Below are positions 4,250 through 6,909 of a stretch of DNA of 6,909 bases, in pieces. Source of the stretch: CBDCWA01 sp046048295 (GTDB lineage: Bacteria > Pseudomonadota > Alphaproteobacteria > Rhizobiales > Hyphomicrobiaceae). The first letter of the stretch is position 1. Every line of letters begins with the position of its first letter. The notes beneath the pieces were generated by a model, which did not search any database, was not told the DNA's origin, and saw only the letters and a program-made list of their open reading frames with translations. The position numbers were made by a program, and so were the translations under genes. Where the stretch lies: positions 1-6,909 of the forward strand of contig JBJOGJ010000210.1 of the NCBI GenBank assembly GCA_046048295.1, in the 5' to 3' direction.

Positions 4250-5671
4250 ATGGGGGATGCTGCCATGGACACGACGGCGCCTGGACGCGACGAATGGCTG
4301 ACGCCTTCCGCGCCCCAACGGGCGCCGCGCAGGGCCCTGGCGGGCTGGACCCTCGTGGAGTGGGCGCAGCAGCCGTTCTATGCCCTGATCCTCACATTCC
4401 TGTTCGCCCCCTATTTCACGACGGCCGTTGCCTCGGACCCGGTACATGGCCAGGCGCTATGGGGCTATGCGGCTGCGATTGCCGGTATCTGCATCGCCAT
4501 CGTGAGCCCGGTCCTCGGCGCCGTCGCGGACAGCCGCGGCCGCAGGAAGCCGTGGGTCGCGCTTGCCGCCGCAATACTCGCGGTCTGCATGACCTCGCTG
4601 TGGTGGGCAACGCCCGGGGCAGGCGCGTGGACCATCTTCTGGATTCTCGTCGCCTTCATCATCGCGCAGACCGCCTCTGAGCTGATCAGCGTATTCGCCA
4701 ATTCGATCATGCCGTCCCTGGTCCCCAGGAGCGAGCTCGGTCGTCTTTCCGGCATCGGTTGGGCAATGGGTTTCACGGGCGGTCTCGTCGCACTGGTCAT
4801 CATGGCGGGCTTCCTGGTGCCCAATCCGGCAACCGGCAATACGCTTCTGGGCTTGGCACCGCTGTTTCCGCTTGACCTCGAGTCGCGGCAGGGAGACCGT
4901 CTCGTCGGGCCATTCTCGGCCATCTGGCTGATAATCTTCATCATTCCGTTCTTCCTCTTCGTACCGGACCCGAAAATTCGCCGTACCGGAATTGGCGCCA
5001 ACCCGCTTGCCGAGCTTTGGCAGACCGTGAAGAGCCTGCCGTCCAACCGTGACATGCTGCTGTTTCTCGTTGCCCGCGCAGTCTACACGGACGGCCTGAC
5101 GGCAATCTTCGTCTTCGGCGGCATATACGGCACCTCGGTATTCGATTGGCAGCCATTCGAGCGCGGCATGTTCGGGATCATCCTGACCGTTGCAGGCGTT
5201 CTCGGCGCGGTGGCAGGTGGCTTCCTCGACGATCGCCTCGGCTCCAAGCGCGTGCTGCTGGGCTCGCTCGTCATCCTGCTTGTCGCGGCGTTGGGCGTGC
5301 TGTCGGTAAGCAGCGGCCATGTACTGTTCTGGCTTCCGGTCGAGGCGAAAGTGGCTGGCAATGAGCCCTTCGCCAGCACCGGCGAGCGTGTGTTCCTCTG
5401 TTTCGGCATGCTGATCGCAGTGGTAGCGGCACCGCTCGGTGCATCGAGCCGCGCATTGCTCGCCCGCCTGGCGCCACCCGAACAGATGACCCAGTACTTC
5501 GGCCTGTTCGCGTTCTCCGGCAAAGCGACCGCTTTCGCCGCCCCGCTGCTCGTCGCTCTTGCCACCAATGCCACGAGTTCCCAGCGCCTGGGCATGGCAA
5601 CGATCCTGTTGTTCATCGTTGCCGGCTTCCTGCTGCTGCTTCCGGTGCGCGCCACGCACCGGCAGCCCTGA
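4250..5671 (+). CDS. MFS transporter, Atg22/UMF1-like family
   Basis: This integral inner-membrane protein of 473 residues has about 12 predicted helices, near residues 32-57, 69-93, 102-121, 127-150, 166-190, 221-239, 267-292, 304-326, 335-355, 380-406, 418-440 and 447-466. The MFS loop motif between helices 2 and 3 is GAVADSRGRRKP (90-101), echoed in the second half by GGFLDDRLGSKR (323-334). QYFGLFAFSGKATAFAAPLL (415-434) resembles the signature of the Atg22/UMF1-like branch, whose yeast member exports amino acids from the vacuole; bacterial substrates are unknown. Two starts are close: ATG at 4250 (GGA 6 bases upstream) and ATG at 4265 (GGGGGA 7 bases upstream, five residues shorter). The sequence does not settle which is used, and both leave the membrane domain whole. 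It diverges from parA and converges on the acetyltransferase gene with 18 bases between stop codons, and no T-tailed terminator is seen there. Confidence 0.92.
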   Translation: MGDAAMDTTAPGRDEWLTPSAPQRAPRRALAGWTLVEWAQQPFYALILTFLFAPYFTTAVASDPVHGQALWGYAAAIAGICIAIVSPVLGAVADSRGRRKPWVALAAAILAVCMTSLWWATPGAGAWTIFWILVAFIIAQTASELISVFANSIMPSLVPRSELGRLSGIGWAMGFTGGLVALVIMAGFLVPNPATGNTLLGLAPLFPLDLESRQGDRLVGPFSAIWLIIFIIPFFLFVPDPKIRRTGIGANPLAELWQTVKSLPSNRDMLLFLVARAVYTDGLTAIFVFGGIYGTSVFDWQPFERGMFGIILTVAGVLGAVAGGFLDDRLGSKRVLLGSLVILLVAALGVLSVSSGHVLFWLPVEAKVAGNEPFASTGERVFLCFGMLIAVVAAPLGASSRALLARLAPPEQMTQYFGLFAFSGKATAFAAPLLVALATNATSSQRLGMATILLFIVAGFLLLLPVRATHRQP

Positions 5672-5689
5672 TGCCCGGCGAATGGGCGC

Positions 5690-6199
5690 CTAGCCGGGGC
5701 GCTCCGCAACCATGAACCAGGACGGGCCGTTCACGGGATCCTGCCAGACGCTCTTCCAGCGGAAGCCGGCCTTCTCGTAGGCCCTGACTGCGCGCTCGTT
5801 CGCAATCGAAGGGAAAACGCAGACGGCCATTGCCAGCGTCGTCGCGAACACCTCGTCGCGCAGGAGCCCTAGCGCCGCTGCGCCGACTCCCTTGTTGCGG
5901 TGCTTTTCGTCGGCGATGAAGAGGTCGAGATCCCAGGTGCCGGGCTCGAGGTCCTGCGGCAGCGTCTCGCCCCAGATCGTGGCGTCAATGGCGTGGCCGT
6001 AGCCGACCGGCTTGCCGTCCGCCTCGATAATCCGGCAGATCGCATGCGGGCTGCGCAGCGCCGTCAACACCTCTGCCTCGATCGTCTGCAGCGGTCCCCA
6101 CCAGGACTGGATTTCCGGCAGCGCCAACCATCCTCGAATGCGAGGCCAGTCCTGCTCGCCTGCAGGGCGCAATGTGACGCCGGTCGTATTCTCTGGCAT
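5690..6199 (-). CDS. GNAT N-acetyltransferase, AAC(6')-Ib-like fold
   Basis: This 169-residue acetyl-CoA-dependent acetyltransferase has a GNAT fold. Marks are EIQSWWG (29-35), GKPVGYG (62-68), TWDLDLFI (88-95), the acetyl-CoA loop RNKGVG (101-106) and PSIANERAVRAYEKAGF (130-146). The layout, including WWG near the N-terminus, the Asp92 position relative to the CoA loop, and the PSxxNxRAxRxYEKAGF block, resembles aminoglycoside 6'-acetyltransferases of the AAC(6')-Ib group. Housekeeping GNAT proteins share these marks, so resistance cannot be assigned; the acceptor is unknown. The ATG at 6199 was chosen because the fold starts soon after it; GGTGG lies 5 bases upstream. The frame stays open to a TTG at 6235, which has no advantage. 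It lies downstream of purH on the same strand with a 90-base gap that holds a possible promoter. Confidence 0.9.
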   Translation of the reverse strand: MPENTTGVTLRPAGEQDWPRIRGWLALPEIQSWWGPLQTIEAEVLTALRSPHAICRIIEADGKPVGYGHAIDATIWGETLPQDLEPGTWDLDLFIADEKHRNKGVGAAALGLLRDEVFATTLAMAVCVFPSIANERAVRAYEKAGFRWKSVWQDPVNGPSWFMVAERPG

Positions 6200-6241
6200 T
6201 GGGGCCACCGTTTCTGGCCGAGCCTGATTGCCCAAAGCCGC

Positions 6242-6270
6242 ATTAGTACAGTGCGCGTCTGTCAGATCAA
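6242..6270 (-). promoter_or_regulatory. Candidate promoter of the acetyltransferase gene
   Basis: On the minus strand, TTGATC (6270-6265) and ACTAAT (6247-6242) are separated by 17 bases, each matching the consensus at 4/6. They sit between the purH stop and the acetyltransferase start. If real, the acetyltransferase can be transcribed independently of purH. No purH terminator hairpin is visible in the gap. Confidence 0.33.
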
Positions 6271-6289
6271 TGACGAACCGGACGCGAGC

Positions 6290-6909
6290 TCAATGACGGA
6301 AATGGCGCATGCCCGTGAAGACCATCGCCAGTCCCTGTTCGTCGGCCGCCTTGATGACGTCCTCGTCGCGGATCGAGCCGCCAGGTTGGATGACCGCCGT
6401 GGCACCGGCGCTGGCCGCCGCGAGGAGCCCGTCGGCAAAGGGGAAGAACGCGTCCGATGCCACCACCGAGCCCTTGACGAAAGGCACGGCACTCTTCGCC
6501 GCCTTGGCTGCCTCTTCGGATTTCCAGGCAGCGATCCGGGCAGAATCGATGCGGCTCATCTGCCCAGCGCCGATGCCCACGGTTGCACCCTGCCGGGCAT
6601 AGACGATTGCGTTCGACTTGACGTGCTTGGCCACCTTGAATGCGAACTTGAGGTCGGCAAGCTCCTGTTCCGTCGGCGCCCGCTTCGTCACCACCTTGAG
6701 GGTCAGGTCCTCGACGACGCCGTTGTCGCGCGACTGCACGAGGTATCCACCCGCGAGCGAACGCACCGCGAGACCTGCGGCGCGCGGGTCCGGCAAGCCG
6801 CCGGTAACGAGCAGGCGCAGGTTCTTTTTCGCTGCAAAGATCTGCCGCGCTTCCTCAGTGGCATCGGGCGCGATGACGACTTCGGTGAAGATCTTGGCGA
6901 TTTCCTCCG
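6290..6909 (-). CDS. purH: Bifunctional PurH (AICAR formyltransferase / IMP cyclohydrolase), C-terminal part
   Basis: This is the last 205 codons of purH; the rest lies beyond the right edge. PurH catalyses the last two steps of IMP synthesis in the cytoplasm: formylation of AICAR with 10-formyl-tetrahydrofolate, then ring closure. The visible part belongs to the AICAR formyltransferase domain. It shows FTEVVIAPDA near the left of the fragment, KKNLRLL, RQGATVGIGAGQMSRIDSAR, SDAFFPFADG, VIQPGGSIRDEDVI and the C-terminal TGMRHFRH. The cyclohydrolase domain and the catalytic Lys-His pair of the formyltransferase lie in the missing N-terminal portion. Full-length family members are about 510-535 residues, so roughly 40% is present. 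The frame is intact with no frameshift and ends in TGA at 6290. It is the first of two minus-strand genes here, upstream of the acetyltransferase. Confidence 0.97.
   Translation of the reverse strand, partial: EEIAKIFTEVVIAPDATEEARQIFAAKKNLRLLVTGGLPDPRAAGLAVRSLAGGYLVQSRDNGVVEDLTLKVVTKRAPTEQELADLKFAFKVAKHVKSNAIVYARQGATVGIGAGQMSRIDSARIAAWKSEEAAKAAKSAVPFVKGSVVASDAFFPFADGLLAAASAGATAVIQPGGSIRDEDVIKAADEQGLAMVFTGMRHFRH

Noticed and set aside
4457..5659. 400-codon minus-strand open frame antisense to the transporter
   Set aside because: Its translation is an odd mix rich in Gln, Glu, Arg and His, as expected from the complement of membrane-helix codons, and it shows no domain.
5673..5702. Short inverted repeats (GCCC/GGGC and GCGCC/GGCGC) at the convergent stops of transporter and acetyltransferase
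   Set aside because: Stems of 4-5 bp without a T run; too weak to call a terminator in DNA of this GC content.

Overview
The window looks like ordinary chromosomal DNA from a GC-rich alphaproteobacterium. The evidence is the gene set and the protein versions it carries: a thioredoxin-TPR protein with a WCGPC active site, a LON substrate-binding-domain protein and a single-cysteine Trm112-like protein in a row, next to a free-standing prolyl-tRNA editing protein. The genus cannot be read from the sequence. I see no insertion sequence, phage gene, CRISPR array or rRNA.

Left part (about 1-2700), minus strand throughout. Transcription would run from the prolyl-tRNA editing gene (2698-2201) to the CnoX/YbbN-type thioredoxin (2123-1212), the LON-domain protein (1148-465) and the Trm112-like protein (436-236). 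A possible unrecognised small gene then runs off the left edge (137-1). The gaps are 77, 63 and 28 bases, so at least the last three known genes are likely co-transcribed. The set groups translation fidelity with protein folding and turnover. A GC-rich 11-bp hairpin fills the gap between the thioredoxin and LON genes.

Middle (2700-4250). A plus-strand tRNA-Gly(GCC) with an encoded CCA lies between the start of the editing gene and the 3' end of a minus-strand ParA-type ATPase. No ParB is visible beside the ATPase. The DNA upstream of parA (3967-4249), shared with a divergent transporter gene, contains several inverted repeats and a candidate parA promoter. These suggest a long structured leader.

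Right part (4250-6909). A plus-strand 12-helix transporter of the MFS Atg22/UMF1-like type converges, 18 bases apart, on a minus-strand GNAT acetyltransferase of AAC(6')-Ib-like fold. Upstream of the acetyltransferase, on the same strand, is the 3' 205 codons of purH (purine biosynthesis), cut by the window edge.

I found no clear new multi-gene system. The most unusual points are a pre-tRNA leader able to pair with the tRNA's own CCA end, the hairpin between the thioredoxin and LON genes together with a likely TTG start, and the structured region upstream of the solitary parA.
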